A stretch of DNA of 38,329 nt, from positions 1 through 38,329 of IMG/VR virus record IMGVR_UViG_3300033997_000182, one strand, 5' to 3'. This DNA comes from a virus. Numbering within the stretch: the stretch's first letter is position 1; every line of letters begins with the position of its first letter. Made by a program: the position numbers and the translations under genes. Below are positions 1 to 7,149 of the stretch, one piece after another. The notes beneath the pieces were generated by a model. It was given only the letters and a program-made list of their open reading frames with translations. It had not been told where the DNA came from and did not search any database.

Positions 1-309
1 TTGCTCAATGCTCCTACCAATGTCGGCGTCAATGGCACTGGTGGTCTAAATTTCACAACCAAGGATTTAGTTATCACTTGGGATAATCCTTCAACCAATA
101 CAGGTGTCCAAATTATGGATACCAAGGTTGTAATTCTAAATGGGTCAACTGTTTTGCGAACCGTTTACGTCCCCTTCGTCAATGGTCAAACAAGACACGC
201 CTACACCTACACCTTTGAGCAAAATGTGTCGGATGGTGGTCCATTCAGAAACCTAAACGTCAACGTTCAATTCCGTGGAGTTGACTATAAATTATCATCA
301 GTAGGTTAA
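1..309 (+). CDS. J: C-terminal piece of tail-tip protein J (partial, 5' end off window)
   Basis: Open from the first base to TAA at 307-309, about 102 residues. The sequence (LNAPTNVGVNG, then VITWDNPST and a run of beta-strand-like segments) reads as a fibronectin-III-like domain, typical of the C-terminal half of lambda J proteins. The window ends inside a J-type gene on the same strand, so this is probably its missing 3' end in a circular molecule. Direct joining of the two ends is out of frame by one base: the last codon at the end is GC plus one unknown base. The first TTG is not likely to be a real start. The domain assignment is inference from strand pattern; continuity with the distal gene is likely but unproven. 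Confidence 0.6.
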   Translation: MLNAPTNVGVNGTGGLNFTTKDLVITWDNPSTNTGVQIMDTKVVILNGSTVLRTVYVPFVNGQTRHAYTYTFEQNVSDGGPFRNLNVNVQFRGVDYKLSSVG

Positions 310-323
310 ATGAAAGGTAAATT

Positions 324-473
324 ATGAAGAAGAAAGTTGCTATTGTTCTGTTGGCGCTGTCTGGTGCCCTGTCCATCTTTGGCGATAAGATCGACCCTGA
401 TACATACAATAGGGTAAAGATTGCTATTGGGGTGGCTGAACAAATAAATGGTGCGGTGTCACCAGATAACTAA
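324..473 (+). CDS. Small exported or membrane-anchored peptide (49 aa), unknown
   Basis: ATG at 324 follows the J stop by 14 bases with a Shine-Dalgarno-like GAAAGG just upstream. The product has a positively charged start (MKKK), a hydrophobic stretch VAIVLLALSGALSIFG, then a short polar tail ending SPDN. This looks like a signal peptide or a single N-terminal membrane anchor; there is no lipobox cysteine. It is co-directional with J and lies before the terminator at 594-623, so it is probably co-transcribed with J. A lysis or superinfection role is possible from the position, but no family is recognised. Confidence 0.5.
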   Translation: MKKKVAIVLLALSGALSIFGDKIDPDTYNRVKIAIGVAEQINGAVSPDN

Positions 474-593
474 TCAACCAATCTAAATACTTCGTCGGGG
501 GATGATTGGACTGCTTTTGACCCCTCGATGTAATAATAAAAGCATTAGATTAGATGTGAAAACCTTGGACCTAAAATAAAATTCACCAAGTAG
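474..593. other. Short intergenic region before shared terminator
   Basis: No convincing start codon with a ribosome site was found between the 49-aa peptide and the hairpin at 594. It holds only A/T-rich sequence. Confidence 0.4.
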
Positions 594-623
594 AAAGGCC
601 CCGAATTCGGGGCCTTTTCTTTT
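594..623. terminator. Bidirectional intrinsic terminator
   Basis: The stem GGCCCCGAA/TTCGGGGCC is flanked by A-rich sequence on the left and TTTTCTTTT on the right. It sits between the plus-strand J unit and the converging minus-strand small-gene run (stop at 622), so it can serve both. The stem is the same as in the terminator at 34296-34328. Confidence 0.85.
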
Positions 624-750
624 ACTCTTTTTCTACAATGTAGACTTCACCATCAATGATGATAACTTCAAATCTGCCTCTATCTTCTTTGGCGATGTCG
701 TCGGCGTCGCCATACTGGTCATCAAGGTAATCATTCATCTTTGCTGACAT
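622..750 (-). CDS. Small acidic protein (42 aa), unknown
   Basis: ATG at 750, stop TAA at 622-624. AAGG lies about 8 bases upstream of the ATG. The reading frame overlaps the end of the upstream 65-aa gene, a typical translational coupling arrangement; an internal ATG overlapping the upstream stop is an alternative start. The product is acidic (DDQYGDADDIAKED) with a beta-like end (RFEVIIIDGEVYIVEKE). No family is recognised. It is the last gene of the minus-strand run that starts near 1415. Confidence 0.5.
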   Translation of the reverse strand: MSAKMNDYLDDQYGDADDIAKEDRGRFEVIIIDGEVYIVEKE

Positions 751-928
751 TTGCTTTACCTTCTAATTTGACAATCTTACGTTGGATGCGGCCGTGTACC
801 TGTTGTAGTTGGCCAATGTCATAATCACTAATGACGACATCAAGTGATAAGTTGTCAATCGTTTCGAGTGCCGAATTCAATTGACGTTCGATGATTTGTA
901 GTTGGGCGATAGTTTGGTTCAGTTCCAT
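731..928 (-). CDS. Small coiled-coil protein (65 aa), unknown
   Basis: ATG at 928 with AAGGAA nearby and a TAAATA box at 945-950. The sequence is rich in heptad-like L/I/Q/E spacing (LNQTIAQLQIIERQLNSALE ...), which suggests one long helix or coiled coil. It is the third gene of the minus-strand cluster and is followed by an overlapping 42-aa gene. Because it has its own TAAATA box it may be made separately from the upstream pair. No function can be assigned. Confidence 0.6.
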   Translation of the reverse strand: MELNQTIAQLQIIERQLNSALETIDNLSLDVVISDYDIGQLQQVHGRIQRKIVKLEGKANVSKDE

Positions 929-944
929 AATGTTCCTTTTTTAT

Positions 945-950
945 TATTTA
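945..950 (-). promoter_or_regulatory. TAAATA box for the 65-aa gene
   Basis: On the minus strand CTCTAAATAATA runs into AAAAAAGGAAC and the ATG, with 16 bases between box and ATG. It belongs to the genome-wide TAAATA family of candidate phage promoters. Confidence 0.5.
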
Positions 951-960
951 GAGAAATTGT

Positions 961-1311
961 TTATGACCAGTTGGATACATCCGAAAAATCAATCATTGAG
1001 TTGATGAGGACTTTTCCTGTCCAAGATGGGTTGTCGAAAACCTGTTGGATGGGGTGGTTAGCTGCGAAGCTTCTACGCATGATCGTCCTGATTTTGTCCC
1101 GGATCATTTCCCTGTCATCCGTCAAATCTAAAACTTCGGGATGGTCATCAGAGTCCACGCCTTCAAATAGTTCGAGTTGGATGATTTTTCGGTCAATCAA
1201 TGACTTCATGTAGTTGTCAAGCTCGCAGAGTTCGGATAAATCGGCATAGGCCGGATTGCTATTGATAAATCTTGATAAGGTGTCTGCTTGGATTCGGGTA
1301 GGTAATTTCAC
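961..1311 (-). CDS. Unknown 116-aa protein with GTG start
   Basis: The GTG at 1311 overlaps the stop of the upstream 35-aa membrane peptide (GTGA), with AGGAG upstream, so the two are translationally coupled. The product is mixed-charge and helical (MKLPTRIQADTLSRF..., acidic middle VDSDDHPEVLDLTDD, basic IRTIMRRSF). No transmembrane segment or known motif is visible. It could be a small regulator or an early protein. The pairing with a tiny membrane protein also makes a lysis-control role conceivable, but nothing in the sequence proves it. Confidence 0.6.
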   Translation of the reverse strand: MKLPTRIQADTLSRFINSNPAYADLSELCELDNYMKSLIDRKIIQLELFEGVDSDDHPEVLDLTDDREMIRDKIRTIMRRSFAANHPIQQVFDNPSWTGKVLINSMIDFSDVSNWS

Positions 1312-1415
1312 TTTGATACTCCTAAAATAATGATAAAAATAATGGTGGCTAAAATTGGGTTGAAGGCCATGAGGTAGCCAACACCAAGGATGATTAGTTT
1401 GTCAATAAAGTTCAT
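1308..1415 (-). CDS. Small single-span membrane protein (35 aa)
   Basis: ATG at 1415 with AGGAG about 8 bases upstream and a TAAATA box at 1436-1441. The product starts MNFIDKLIILGVGYLMAFNP and continues ILATIIFIIILGVSK. It is almost entirely hydrophobic, with one or two membrane segments and charged ends. The stop overlaps the GTG of the next gene. Size and hydrophobicity fit a holin-like or other membrane-active phage peptide, but there is no diagnostic motif and the endolysin is far away at 18.3 kb. Confidence 0.6.
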   Translation of the reverse strand: MNFIDKLIILGVGYLMAFNPILATIIFIIILGVSK

Positions 1416-1435
1416 CTTTTTCACTCCTTTATCTT

Positions 1436-1441
1436 TATTTA
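1436..1441 (-). promoter_or_regulatory. TAAATA box for the 35-aa/116-aa pair
   Basis: The minus strand reads CTCTAAATAAAGATAAAGG, close to the extended form TAAATANNNTAAARRGG, with 20 bases between box and ATG at 1415. There is no -35-like hexamer at the expected distance. Confidence 0.55.
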
Positions 1442-1494
1442 GAGAAAATAGAAAAAGTGTGTAAAAAATCACCAATGAAGCTGTCAAAAAGTGC

Positions 1495-1524
1495 TTGCCT
1501 CATGCCGATTAGTTGCTCTATGAT
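1495..1524 (+). promoter_or_regulatory. Sigma70-type promoter for the 291-aa gene
   Basis: TTGCCT (1495-1500), an 18-base spacer, then TATGAT (1519-1524). The ATG at 1552 follows an AAGGAG ribosome site at 1538-1543. This unit lacks a TAAATA box, which suggests host-polymerase expression independent of the late genes. Confidence 0.55.
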
Positions 1525-1551
1525 TAGTCCACCAACCAAGGAGCGATCAAC

Positions 1552-2427
1552 ATGGATGACGCAATCAAGTCCGCACGCGCTATCATCAAAGAACGGGCCC
1601 GCAAGATCAGACAAGATACAATCCCGCTTGTTGAAGAAATCAAGGATGAAGCAATGACCGAACAAGCAATGACCGAAACAACCCCCGTTGATGTGACCGA
1701 AGTTCAGAACCCGGACATGGTGCTTTTTGCTGAGTTCACGGCGGCCGAAGCTACCATCAAGAAATGGAATGCGCGGGTTGAAGAACTGAAGGCGGTTATT
1801 CGCAAGCGTGATGCCCAATTCACACCCGAACAGATGGCGCAGGTTCGGGTGAAGATTGATGATTGGATGAAAGCGCGGTATCCCGCAAAGGTCGTCTATC
1901 GCGCTATCCGGACGGAAATCGACATGGATGGATGGTCGCCGGCAGGTTCTGGTGATAACGTCCACATCCATCCGACCATTGAAGCTTTCGTTAAGCAAAA
2001 AATGGTTGGTGGTGTCAATACGCCGAGCATGCGCGAGCTTTACCAAAGTGCGTTTGACTATGTGGCGGATGCTCGGGACGAAGACGGGGGGCAAATCCTG
2101 TCTTCTTTCGACCTGGACCACCTGAAAAGCAATCTTGGGTTGGTTGCGCCCCAACAAGCGGTTCGGAGTAAGAATCAAGGCCCGCAAGGTGTGGCAGGTC
2201 CGAAGAAAACCCGCAACACTACCGGGAACATGGCGGCGAAAGCGGTTTGGCCGGGAACTAACGTCGGGTTCACCGTCAGTTATACTGCGTCAACTAATAA
2301 CTATACGGTTTGGGGGGGCGGACGAGGCCCCCTGATTAAGAAGCTGGCGGCAGTTGGGGTGTCAGTCACAGAAGCCGACATCCAAGCTTGGGTTGATGCC
2401 AATCACCAGCATCTGTCCTTCTCCTGA
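1552..2427 (+). CDS. Unknown 291-aa protein, moron-like cassette
   Basis: ATG at 1552 has a strong AAGGAG eight bases upstream. The N-terminal half is charged and helical (DDAIKSARAIIKERARKIRQD, then KKWNARVEELKAVIRKRDAQ). A middle segment is richer in D/G, and the C-terminal part (about residues 225-291) is beta-rich with a glycine patch (TVWGGGRGPLIKKL) before a short helical end. No signal peptide and no recognised domain were found. The gene has its own promoter and its own terminator, faces away from its left neighbours, and its codons look more G/C-rich than most of the window. This is the classic layout of an independently acquired gene that could be expressed in the lysogen. The function is unknown. 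Confidence 0.75.
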   Translation: MDDAIKSARAIIKERARKIRQDTIPLVEEIKDEAMTEQAMTETTPVDVTEVQNPDMVLFAEFTAAEATIKKWNARVEELKAVIRKRDAQFTPEQMAQVRVKIDDWMKARYPAKVVYRAIRTEIDMDGWSPAGSGDNVHIHPTIEAFVKQKMVGGVNTPSMRELYQSAFDYVADARDEDGGQILSSFDLDHLKSNLGLVAPQQAVRSKNQGPQGVAGPKKTRNTTGNMAAKAVWPGTNVGFTVSYTASTNNYTVWGGGRGPLIKKLAAVGVSVTEADIQAWVDANHQHLSFS

Positions 2428-2441
2428 TGTAAAGTCGAAAC

Positions 2442-2477
2442 AAAAGGCCCCGGGTTGATGCTCGGGGCCTTTTTATT
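2442..2477 (+). terminator. Intrinsic terminator of the 291-aa gene
   Basis: AAAAGGCCCCG, a short loop, then CGGGGCCTTTTTATTT, 15 bases after the stop codon. Confidence 0.9.
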
Positions 2478-2520
2478 TCCTATTGATAATTGTTGATGTG
2501 GTTATTAGTGTAGTTGTTTT

Positions 2521-2690
2521 AGAACCTATTTCCTAAAAACGCCTTGTAAGCCACTTCGCTACGCTCGGGCAACTTACGGATGTATCGGTTGATAGGTTCT
2601 CTTTTACAGGTCATCAAAGTGGTCAAATTGGTCAAGTTGACGATTATGTATGGGTGTTGTCTTTAAGACTACAACGACACATAATCGTCA
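2521..2690 (+). repeat. Structured repeat element, copy A
   Basis: About 167 bases (2524-2690) nearly match the reverse complement of 24148-24315 (copy B). The left part is a stem-loop with outer arms AGAACCTAT/ATAGGTTCT and inner arms GTAAG/CTTAC. Next come short direct repeats around GGTCAA (AGTGGTCAAATTGGTCAAGT). The right end is a 53-base hairpin at 2638-2690 with arms TGACGATTATGT/ACATAATCGTCA. There is no open reading frame inside and no T-tract after the hairpin, so it is not an intrinsic terminator. Together with 2479-2520 and 2691-2733 this fills the gap between two genes. Confidence 0.8.
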
Positions 2691-2733
2691 GAAAATGAAG
2701 AACAACCACATTTTCAACAAGGTCATCAACAGG

Positions 2734-3231
2734 TCAGTACCTATCCCGAAAAGCGGACTGGTTCCGTTCAGCAATCATCTTCACCAGTTCTTTCAGGTCA
2801 ACAACATCTAACCGGGTCCATTCGTTGTTGGCCAATCTCCAATCAACAGCATACCCATCAATCAGGGTAGCAGTTATCAGGGAATCACGAAGGGCGGCAA
2901 GGCTTGCCGGGTCCGCCTGGAAGACCATCCCCCGATACGTCACAGGCGCGTTTACAGCCTCTTGGTAGCGTTCTGCGGCCGTCTTGGCACCTATCCACAT
3001 CATCACCTTGTTTGACCACGTGTAGCCCCATCCGGGCCTGTCCTGGACGCTCGCCAGTTGTTCGGCCGTGTAGGGCGTTGCCGCCCCATCCTTGACCCAA
3101 TAAAGTTCATCCGACCAGACACCATCAACCCATTTACAACCAGTGGGGCAATTCATTTCAATCTCTTCTTCACTGGCAAAGACAGTCCCAACAATTTCAC
3201 CATCATCATTGTAATAACTAACATTTTTCAT
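2734..3231 (-). CDS. Tail-fibre-associated protein, DUF4376-like (165 aa)
   Basis: ATG at 3231 is three bases after the TGA of the 1000-aa fibre gene, with GAGGTG as ribosome site, so the two form one operon. The N-terminal part (MKNVSYYNDDGEIVG...) and the W-rich middle (GWGYTWSNKVMMWIGAKT) resemble small phage tail-fibre assembly or tip proteins. The last about 70 residues (PVTYRGMVFQADPASLAALR...YAVDWRLANNEWTRLD) match what I know of the DUF4376 domain found at the ends of fibre-related proteins. The role is probably a fibre chaperone or a small distal fibre subunit. Family recognition is from memory only. Confidence 0.65.
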   Translation of the reverse strand: MKNVSYYNDDGEIVGTVFASEEEIEMNCPTGCKWVDGVWSDELYWVKDGAATPYTAEQLASVQDRPGWGYTWSNKVMMWIGAKTAAERYQEAVNAPVTYRGMVFQADPASLAALRDSLITATLIDGYAVDWRLANNEWTRLDVVDLKELVKMIAERNQSAFRDRY

Positions 3232-3234
3232 AAA

Positions 3235-6200
3235 TCACCTCATTGAACACCAAAGGGCCAATGTTTGCGCCCCAAGGTATAAAGTTGTTGACGAACCCCA
3301 AATAATTTTTAGATTATGGGTGCCTGGACCTACTGTTGTGGCTTGTAGCATTTGGACCAAATCCTGACCGAAACCGATTTGACCAGTACCATACATGTCA
3401 ACACCATTTAATCGGATGATGAAGTTATAAAGCTTCTCACCTTGGGTATAAGTCTGTTTAGCCGACCAACCAATCAAAACTTTTGATTCGTATGGGACAG
3501 TAAAATTGACATCCATGACGGTAATTGCTTGACCGTCAGCACCGGTATAATTTGTGTTGTTGGTGAAAGTCCGAACAACAGTAGCGGATTCGCCAGCAAT
3601 TTTCAGGGTATCAACAGCCGCATTACCAATCTTGGCGCTATTGATAGCCGCATCACCGATGTAAGCCGTTCCAATAGCAGCAACTGACATGTAAGTGCCA
3701 ATGTTAGACGCAGTAATAGGGTTATCAGGTCTAACAGTATTGCTCGGTACCCATTCAGACCCCGGGGAATAGGGCGACAGTGTTGATTGTCCATCTGTTG
3801 CTCTACCAAAATAAGGTTGTAGCATCCAAGCATAACTATTAGATTCCGTTGACCAAGTTAGCCACCTACGCCATAGCACCCGGACTGATGTTGCGGATGA
3901 TGGCGAAGTTGAAAACCCTCCAACCAGTTGCCAAGTATTGATGTTCTTCGGATCACCTGCTGCCTGATCACATGCCCCCATGTTTGACGCTTGGACTAAA
4001 TTACCGTTGCGGTCATAGTAGAGCGCAAATAATTCTGATTGGCATCTATGATTTGCTAATCGTGCTGATAATTCATACCGGGTTGACCCGGCAATGGGGA
4101 TGTGATCTGACATGATGTCCACGTATTGAGGATCACCCGCAGTCGCTTTACCCGCACCATCGTAAAAAATAACAGAGGCATTAGCCTGATAGGGTTGCCA
4201 ACTCCAATTTTGTCCGTCCCGTTGTTGTTCCGTCATGTAATAAAACGCAGCGGAATTAGCACCCGCAACAGAGGTGTAACCCATTACAGACCATCCGCGA
4301 CCAATAAAACTTTCATTGGATGCGTTGTCCGTATTTTTAATCATGTTGGACGAATAGCCCATGTTTATCAGGTTCTGATTCAATGGGACACCAGCACCCA
4401 ACAAGACATTCCCCGCAGCATCCTTGACGGTCAGATTTCGGGTATCAATCTTTCCGGCAGTTATAGTGCCAATGTATGCTTCTGTAATAGCAGCACTATT
4501 GATAAAAGTTCCGACGTTGGCACTTGTAATCTTATTATCAGGTCTAACAGTATTGCTCGGCACCCATTCTGCGCCGGGTGAATAGGGCGTGAATACGGTC
4601 TGATTGGTGCCAGCTACACCAAGATACGGGTACAGCCACCAGCAGTAAGAGTTAACGCCACCATCAAGCGTGTCCCATTTCCGCATTGCGACCCGTGCTG
4701 TATGGGCACCAGCCGGCGCCACCCCGAAGACCTTACAGCGGTACCACTGCGACAAATCCCGGGCTGTCCCGTTTTCGGTCAGCGTCACATCTGCGGTTGG
4801 TCCCTCACTGATTGATGACCCAAGCTGCGCCCCCGCAGCGTCATACCAAATCAGGTACAGGCGCGGTCTTGCCCGATGCGACTGGACATAGGCACTGGCT
4901 TCGTACCGTTGTCCCACTACAACCGGGACAGGATCACTCAGAACCTGACCGTAATTGTTTACAGGATCGCCAGCTTCATCGGTCTGTTCGATGACAAAGG
5001 CATTGGTCCCGGTCGGAGCCCATCGACCATCTGTCCAACCAAAGTTCTTATAAGTGTAGTAGTTGTATCCGGTGCGCGTGAAAGTCGCCCAACCTTTACC
5101 GCCGTAATGTTCACCAGATCGGTTTTCGGTATTGACTAACAAGTTTCCGGACCGACCGGCATTGACATAAGTTTCAGCTAATGGCGTGCCTGCGGCAAAA
5201 ATAACATTCCCCGAAGCATCTTTGATGTCAAGACCGCGAGTGTCAATTTTATTGGCTGTGATGGTATTTGCGGCAAGGTGATTACCTGTAATAGTTCCAT
5301 CAACAATCAATTCGCCTCTATTCTTGCGGGTCAGGATAACATCGGTAAAATGGTATCCATCACCATTAGTTCCACTCGTTGCCGTGCCCGATGGTTTGGC
5401 GATACTGATCCAAACTTTGATGTAGACAGTATCGGCATGGTCAACCGTAGCGGACCCGTTTAGTTCTTGATAGCCTGATGTGGCGGCTAATCTTGTCGCC
5501 GCCACTGACCATTTAAACGCAACTTTATCTTTGTTGTAGTGGACTATACCAATCACCATGTTGTAATTAGCTGTTGTAAAACCACGCGGAATACATTTAA
5601 CAGATGCCCAGAATTGTTCGCCGAAATCAACCGGGACAAAATCACCATAATAGGCATCCCTGTTGTCAAAATTAAAACAGGCGTGCCCCTTGTAAGCATT
5701 TGCTGATAATGTCGCCCAATCAAACCCGGTATTAGTCGCGGTTAGGAACGATGCGGTCCAGCCCGAAGTATCCCGATCACCAAGAGGATTCCGGCAGATG
5801 TTGCGGACATCACCAATCACTGCCAAAGGGGCATACAGGGCGGATGTTGATAAGGCCGATGACGGGACTGATTGACCAACCAGCCGAGCGCCATCAAGGT
5901 TAGCCGTAGCAATCCGAGCATCAACCGCACTATCAAAATTGTCAGTGGTTGCGCTCAATGGCGCCGAATAATTAAGCGTAGTCGGACCAAAACTATCGAC
6001 GTGGGCAACCCTCACCCAATAAGTTGTGTTATGGGCAAGTCCGGCAATTTCAAACCCCGTGCCATTTACAGACCCTGCGGTTGTCCAAGGGCCTGTTGAT
6101 GCTGGTGCTGTCTGTACTAATGTGTATTGATAGTCATAGTCAGGGCACGCAGTCCACTTGACATTGATTTGTTTTGTGCTGCCTGTAAGACTAATTCCAG

Positions 6201-6237
6201 TCGGCGCGGCCGGAGCAACATTGCTAAATGCTGGCAT
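3235..6237 (-). CDS. Tail fibre / J-related receptor-binding protein (1000 aa)
   Basis: ATG at 6237, with AGGAAC upstream and a TAAATA box at 6257-6262. Residues about 10-95 form a fibronectin-III-like domain (PTGISLTGSTKQINVKWTAC). Later come short collar motifs of the lambda J C-terminal type (GTITGNHLAANTITANKIDT, DIKDASGNVIF). A module of roughly 250 residues then occurs twice, each with a carbohydrate-binding-like beta domain and ending in SPGxEWVPSNTVRPDN. A distinct C-terminal domain (about 890-1000) probably contacts the receptor. It looks like the distal half of a long J or central-fibre protein encoded as its own gene, on the opposite strand to J. The probable role is host recognition at the tail tip. 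Confidence 0.8.
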   Translation of the reverse strand: MPAFSNVAPAAPTGISLTGSTKQINVKWTACPDYDYQYTLVQTAPASTGPWTTAGSVNGTGFEIAGLAHNTTYWVRVAHVDSFGPTTLNYSAPLSATTDNFDSAVDARIATANLDGARLVGQSVPSSALSTSALYAPLAVIGDVRNICRNPLGDRDTSGWTASFLTATNTGFDWATLSANAYKGHACFNFDNRDAYYGDFVPVDFGEQFWASVKCIPRGFTTANYNMVIGIVHYNKDKVAFKWSVAATRLAATSGYQELNGSATVDHADTVYIKVWISIAKPSGTATSGTNGDGYHFTDVILTRKNRGELIVDGTITGNHLAANTITANKIDTRGLDIKDASGNVIFAAGTPLAETYVNAGRSGNLLVNTENRSGEHYGGKGWATFTRTGYNYYTYKNFGWTDGRWAPTGTNAFVIEQTDEAGDPVNNYGQVLSDPVPVVVGQRYEASAYVQSHRARPRLYLIWYDAAGAQLGSSISEGPTADVTLTENGTARDLSQWYRCKVFGVAPAGAHTARVAMRKWDTLDGGVNSYCWWLYPYLGVAGTNQTVFTPYSPGAEWVPSNTVRPDNKITSANVGTFINSAAITEAYIGTITAGKIDTRNLTVKDAAGNVLLGAGVPLNQNLINMGYSSNMIKNTDNASNESFIGRGWSVMGYTSVAGANSAAFYYMTEQQRDGQNWSWQPYQANASVIFYDGAGKATAGDPQYVDIMSDHIPIAGSTRYELSARLANHRCQSELFALYYDRNGNLVQASNMGACDQAAGDPKNINTWQLVGGFSTSPSSATSVRVLWRRWLTWSTESNSYAWMLQPYFGRATDGQSTLSPYSPGSEWVPSNTVRPDNPITASNIGTYMSVAAIGTAYIGDAAINSAKIGNAAVDTLKIAGESATVVRTFTNNTNYTGADGQAITVMDVNFTVPYESKVLIGWSAKQTYTQGEKLYNFIIRLNGVDMYGTGQIGFGQDLVQMLQATTVGPGTHNLKIIWGSSTTLYLGAQTLALWCSMR

Positions 6238-6256
6238 AAGTTCCTATTCTTTTAGC

Positions 6257-6280
6257 TATTTAGTCCAAGCTCACTAAATA
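6257..6280. promoter_or_regulatory. Divergent pair of TAAATA boxes between fibre gene and gene M
   Basis: Minus box 6257-6262 (ACTAAATAGCTAAAAG) serves the fibre gene at 6237. Plus box 6275-6280 (CACTAAATAACTAAAAAGG) serves gene M at 6296. The two halves form a near-symmetrical back-to-back arrangement, with 12 bases between the boxes. Confidence 0.6.
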
Positions 6281-6295
6281 ACTAAAAAGGATCTT

Positions 6296-6640
6296 ATGGC
6301 TAATGCTGCTTTACCTCTGCCGGATCGGATTTCAAACAATCCTAAAATCACGCGAAACGAACGGGTAAAAAAGGCTCAACTTGGTGATGGTTATGAGACT
6401 ATTGCGCCGCGTGGGAAGAATTGGGTTTATTTATCCCTTGAACTTAACTGGGAAGTGTTGACCTATGCCGAACTAACTACTATTCAAACGGCAATCAACA
6501 CAATTAGTCCAGATGGGTATTTTACTTACTCACTCCCATCCGATGGTGTATCCCGTAAATGGCGTATCGAGAACTTCGATTACTCCCTGTTCAATTCCTA
6601 TGCTAATGCCAGTATGAAATTACGGGAGGTGTTCGCGTAA
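6296..6640 (+). CDS. M: Minor tail protein M-like (114 aa)
   Basis: ATG at 6296 after AAAAAGGATCTT. The start LPLPDRISNNPKITRNERV, the phrase QLGDGYETIAPRGKN and the C-terminal end ANASMKLREVFA are typical of lambda gpM-type minor tail proteins. These sit at the tail tip between the tape measure and L. The length is near the lambda protein. The TAA overlaps the next ATG (TAATG), and the order M-L-K-I is conserved here, which supports the call. Confidence 0.85.
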   Translation: MANAALPLPDRISNNPKITRNERVKKAQLGDGYETIAPRGKNWVYLSLELNWEVLTYAELTTIQTAINTISPDGYFTYSLPSDGVSRKWRIENFDYSLFNSYANASMKLREVFA

Positions 6641-7149
6641 TGCCTATTCCATCAGCTAAATTGCGAACCCTCGCACTATCATCGGGGGTTATCGAGCTTT
6701 ATGAAGTCGCTTATAAATCCAACCCAATAGTCAGGTTTGCCAACCTGGAAGAAACAGGGTCAACGATTGTCTATCGCGGCTATACCTACACATGTGCGGC
6801 TATTGGTATCACTGGGGTCGAAAAAACCGCCGATGGAACATTACCGAGACCGTCAATTTCCATCGGCAACACTGCCAGAACCATCGCCAGCATCTTCGGG
6901 ACTACTGATTTAGTCGGAGCGAAGATTACACGGATTATCACTCTGGCCGAATACCTTGATGGTCAACCCGGGGCGAATACTGCCAACTACCAATCTACAA
7001 CTTTTGTCGTTGAGCAAAAATCCTCAGAAACGTATGACCAGATAACCTATTCCCTCGCTACGCCCCTGGAAGTGCTGGGTAAGCGTCTACCACGTCAGCA
7101 AGCCACGCAGACTGTTTTCCCCGGAGTGGGTCGCTATGTCGGGTTCTGA
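6640..7149 (+). CDS. L: Minor tail protein L-like (169 aa)
   Basis: It starts within the TAATG overlap with M. Sequence such as IVRFANLEETGSTIVYRGYTYT and ADGTLPRPSISIGNTARTIAS is characteristic of gpL-type tail-tip proteins. In lambda the C-terminal part of L carries cysteines for an iron-sulfur cluster. This protein appears shorter, ends VFPGVGRYVGF, and lacks the cysteine-rich tail, so the cluster domain may be absent. Its 3' end overlaps K by 14 bases. The role is tail-tip assembly, where it joins the M, I and J complex. Confidence 0.85.
   Translation: MPIPSAKLRTLALSSGVIELYEVAYKSNPIVRFANLEETGSTIVYRGYTYTCAAIGITGVEKTADGTLPRPSISIGNTARTIASIFGTTDLVGAKITRIITLAEYLDGQPGANTANYQSTTFVVEQKSSETYDQITYSLATPLEVLGKRLPRQQATQTVFPGVGRYVGF

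Noticed and set aside
1435-2187. Long minus-strand open frame opposite the 291-aa gene
   Set aside because: It lacks a ribosome site, reads antisense to a gene with promoter, ribosome site and terminator, and its protein has no plausible domain.
2521-2690. Element A as an insertion sequence or MITE
   Set aside because: No transposase, no clear target duplication, and the other copy differs by an inverted core; a structured site fits better.
2638-2690. Hairpins A, B and C as intrinsic terminators
   Set aside because: None is followed by a T-tract and arms are much longer than in the many clear terminators here.
2521-2690. Retron-type structured RNA
   Set aside because: No reverse transcriptase gene in the window.
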